The notes below the pieces were generated by a model. That model had not been told where the DNA came from. It ran no database searches and worked only from the letters and a program-made list of their open reading frames with translations. Below, one piece after another: positions 7,694-10,124 of a stretch of 10,124 nt of DNA. The stretch spans positions 1 to 10,124 of the forward strand of contig JALZVB010000013.1 of the NCBI GenBank assembly GCA_023300835.1, written 5' to 3'. Source of the DNA: Saprospiraceae bacterium (GTDB lineage: Bacteria; Bacteroidota; Bacteroidia; Chitinophagales; Saprospiraceae). Positions within the stretch are counted from its first letter, which is position 1. Every line of letters starts with the position of its first letter. A program made the position numbers and the translations under genes.

Positions 7694-7710
7694 AGGTTAC
7701 GTCAGGTTAC
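7694..7710. repeat. Short direct repeat AGGTTAC-gtc-AGGTTAC
   Basis: Two identical 7-base copies (7694-7700 and 7704-7710) separated by three bases, the second ending on the last base of the TAG stop codon of the gene at 7710. No function is apparent; it may be chance. Confidence 0.5.
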
Positions 7711-10124
7711 TAGTTTTCATCGCAATCTCCGATTTTGGCTTCAAAAATAACGCCTTGTTCTAGCTCAAATCCAGGTATAAGATCTATTGATTTTCCTGCC
7801 ATATAGGTAGTAGGGGAGTATTCATTTATAATACGGGCCTTACTTATCAAGAGTCTGCCGGCATGATAGCTATCTTTTGATGTGTTGATGATTTCTATGT
7901 TTACTCCCTCGCAATTGGATAGCACCTCTGGCATTTCCTTGTCTATAAGTGGTGCTTTCCATAATCCTCTACCGAATGTTGCCGCATAGACATAGCCATT
8001 AGCAATTTCCATTTCTGTTACTCTAGTTGTCGGTGCAGATTGCCCTATTTCTGACCAGTTGGTCATTTTATCGTTTTTGTAAAATACCCCTGGATTCATG
8101 CCTACATATATTCCATTGAGTGCATTTCCTTCATGTACGGCACATTCTGCTCCTATGGATGGTAGATTCCCAGTTATGTCGCTCCAGGTATTCCCGTTAT
8201 TATCAGAACTGAGGTATTTAGTATCTGCACCTGATAAGGTAATAATAACTTGTTTGGGGTCAGTGGGGTGCACAGAAATGAAATTGATAAAACTGAAACT
8301 CAGAGATGGTGTTATATCATTCCATGTCTCACCTCCGTCAATTGAATTATATACTTGCTGGGCATATGAGGCATACATTACTTGATTGTTAGAAGGTGCT
8401 ATTTTGAATCCTGACATTATAGAGTCGTAGGGATTTGTGTTTTTAAAATTAGTGATAGCTTGCCAAGAAAATGCGCCATCTGTACTCTGCAGTAGTTGCT
8501 GCTTTCCTACATATAAAGTGTTAGATAAATTAGGATCTTGTTCTAATGGTGTCACCCATGCGCCACGTCCCGGAGGGTATGAAACGAATGTCAATGAATT
8601 CCCACTGTTTATAGTTTTCCAAAGGCTACCATATTGTGTACAAGCATAAATGGTATTAGAGTCATCTTTATCAATAAAGGTTTCCATTCCGTCATCTCCG
8701 ACGATATCAATCCATTCATTATTAATAAATACGCTTGTGCCATTGTCTTGAGCACCAGCACTTACAAGATCCATCTCACCATCAGCAACCCCTATTCTAT
8801 ATAATTGCCTGATACCTAATCCTTGAGACTTGTCAATAAAACTTATCGCTTTATCAGGACTTACAAAAAGTCCACCATCAGTACCGAAGAAAATATTTTG
8901 GCCTTGATATATTATTATGTCTACATCGGCATGTATGAATGGTAAGGGATTATAGGTGACCCAATGCGTAGTTTGCTCCCATGTTCGCCCTCTATCCATT
9001 GATCTATTTGTCATTATTCCTCCTATGTGAATTTCATTTTTATCTATAGGACTTACTACAATGTCCATATCTCTAGGGGCTTGTCCGCCTCTTATATTTA
9101 GGTCATAACCTAGCCTATTGTTAGTTCCAGAAGAGTTGTCAGATTGCTTTACAAAAGTTGTTCCCCCATCTGTAGATAAGTGTAATGCGCCAAAACCACC
9201 AAACTCTGACTCAAGTAAATAAAGTGAGTTAGCATCTGCTGGTGTAACAGCCATCATGATAGTTCCCCCTTGCCAGTCTCCAGTAAGTGCTTTCATATTC
9301 AAGCCATTAGCTTCTGATTTGAATACTTTACCATTACCAGATAGGTAGACGATATTGTGATTATCTGGTTTCAATTCGATGTCGTATATAGCTACTGGAG
9401 ATATAAATACGCTGTAATATATGAAGCCTTTATCTGTACTTCTGTAGAGGTTACCGCCTTCATTGATGGCATAAACTATATTAGGGTTTATCGGATCACA
9501 TAGGATTTTTGTAATATTTGTTTGTGCAGGAACCCTTATTGCAGATTCCCAAGTCCTGCCAGCATCTCTTGATATCTTTATTCCATTACCATTAATACCT
9601 GCATAGTACAGATTGCTGTCATTAGGTGATATGGCTAAGGAAGAAACCTTAAGGTTAGCTTGCTTGTCAAATATCGGTGACCACGTTGCGCCATTATTGT
9701 TGGTTTTCCATATTCCACCAGATGGGGAACCTACAATGTAATGATCAGGGTTACGAGGGTCTAAACCAATAGCGGATATACGACCTATATGAGATGACCA
9801 CGAGGTAGCAGTCGTAGTGGACTTGGGTCCTAGCGCTGACCATTGAACTTCTTCGTCATCAGTCCCAATGGGTTGAAAATCTCCTTCTTTAAATTCTGCC
9901 ATCTCACTATACATTGTAGACGGAGTTATGATCTTACATTGACTATCCAGTGATCGTTGATTCCAGTATTTCCATCTTTCAAACAATTTATAACCCGTAT
10001 GTTTTCCTCTACCTACAGTATCAAAATGGGTTTCCGTACGTTCAATGATTTCTGTAAAAGCCATAGAAGTGTCTAAGGCCATCTTTTCGTACACTTGCCC
10101 CGAAACGGATGAGGAAGTGATATA
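7710..10124 (-). CDS. BNR/Vps10-type beta-propeller exported protein with 3-coathanger-like C-terminus (5' partial)
   Basis: The frame is open to the right edge with ten codons before the first candidate start (GTG at 10094), and no signal peptide is seen, so the real start lies outside. Residues from that GTG (794 visible): an N-terminal segment with 'GYKLFERWKYW' (34-44), typical of Bacteroidota Vps10/GH74-like proteins; then a long propeller region (about 85-715) with Asp-box/BNR motifs such as SRDAGRTW (175-182), STDGGTTF (307-314), SMDRGRTW (365-372), STDGAFSW (537-544) and SIDGGETW (584-591), blade strands such as 'LAISPNDSNLYYAG', and the closing 'YAATFGRGLW' (703-712). The last 70 residues (about 725-794) hold a small beta domain with 'YMAGKSIDLIPGFE' and paired Cys728/Cys791, like the '3-coathanger stack' domain of Bacteroidota surface proteins; no T9SS type A motif is present. 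Such proteins are often labelled glycosidases, but I cannot point to catalytic residues, so binding or adhesion is equally possible. Confidence 0.88.
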   Translation of the reverse strand, partial: YITSSSVSGQVYEKMALDTSMAFTEIIERTETHFDTVGRGKHTGYKLFERWKYWNQRSLDSQCKIITPSTMYSEMAEFKEGDFQPIGTDDEEVQWSALGPKSTTTATSWSSHIGRISAIGLDPRNPDHYIVGSPSGGIWKTNNNGATWSPIFDKQANLKVSSLAISPNDSNLYYAGINGNGIKISRDAGRTWESAIRVPAQTNITKILCDPINPNIVYAINEGGNLYRSTDKGFIYYSVFISPVAIYDIELKPDNHNIVYLSGNGKVFKSEANGLNMKALTGDWQGGTIMMAVTPADANSLYLLESEFGGFGALHLSTDGGTTFVKQSDNSSGTNNRLGYDLNIRGGQAPRDMDIVVSPIDKNEIHIGGIMTNRSMDRGRTWEQTTHWVTYNPLPFIHADVDIIIYQGQNIFFGTDGGLFVSPDKAISFIDKSQGLGIRQLYRIGVADGEMDLVSAGAQDNGTSVFINNEWIDIVGDDGMETFIDKDDSNTIYACTQYGSLWKTINSGNSLTFVSYPPGRGAWVTPLEQDPNLSNTLYVGKQQLLQSTDGAFSWQAITNFKNTNPYDSIMSGFKIAPSNNQVMYASYAQQVYNSIDGGETWNDITPSLSFSFINFISVHPTDPKQVIITLSGADTKYLSSDNNGNTWSDITGNLPSIGAECAVHEGNALNGIYVGMNPGVFYKNDKMTNWSEIGQSAPTTRVTEMEIANGYVYAATFGRGLWKAPLIDKEMPEVLSNCEGVNIEIINTSKDSYHAGRLLISKARIINEYSPTTYMAGKSIDLIPGFELEQGVIFEAKIGDCDEN

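Noticed and set aside
1..10124. Defence, phage or mobile-element system
   Set aside because: No transposase, integrase, nuclease, toxin-antitoxin, repeat array or terminal inverted repeat was found; the genes are chromosomal housekeeping and secreted proteins.

Overview
The window reads as chromosomal DNA of a low-GC member of the Bacteroidota, probably a marine or environmental lineage; Saprospiria is my guess, from style only. The clues are two C-terminal type IX secretion system (T9SS) type A sorting domains, a SprB repeat, SdrD B-like domains, a '3-coathanger stack'-like C-terminus, signal peptides cut just before or near Gln (SYG-Q, SNA-Q), weak or absent Shine-Dalgarno sequences, and a lipoyl synthase of typical Bacteroidota form. 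I see no rRNA, tRNA, CRISPR array, IS element or phage gene.

Layout. One gene on the plus strand enters from the left edge (3-2435, 5' end missing). It encodes a large multidomain surface or secreted protein with a T9SS sorting tail. It converges on the rest of the window, which is all on the minus strand. The two sides are separated by a strong stem-loop at 2519-2550 that can act as a terminator in both directions. Reading the minus strand in its own direction: a BNR/Vps10-type beta-propeller protein (10124-7710, 5' end missing); a 271-base intergenic stretch with a possible terminator and a possible promoter; a probable three-gene operon of an outer-membrane-barrel-like protein of unknown role (7438-6629), lipA (6610-5738) and a Gfo/Idh/MocA-fold protein (5737-4778); then an 81-base gap and a secreted GH64 beta-1,3-glucanase with accessory Ig-like and CBM56-like domains and a T9SS tail (4696-2561).

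How it fits together. Three of the six genes encode large exported proteins, and a fourth is probably an outer-membrane protein. The GH64 enzyme implies attack on beta-1,3-glucan such as laminarin, curdlan, paramylon or fungal wall. The core metabolic gene is lipA, which inserts sulfur into octanoyl groups on 2-oxoacid dehydrogenases and the glycine cleavage H protein. Its tight packing with an unassigned barrel protein and with an oxidoreductase-fold protein that has lost two canonical catalytic residues is the least explained part of the window. I found no convincing new defence or mobile system here.
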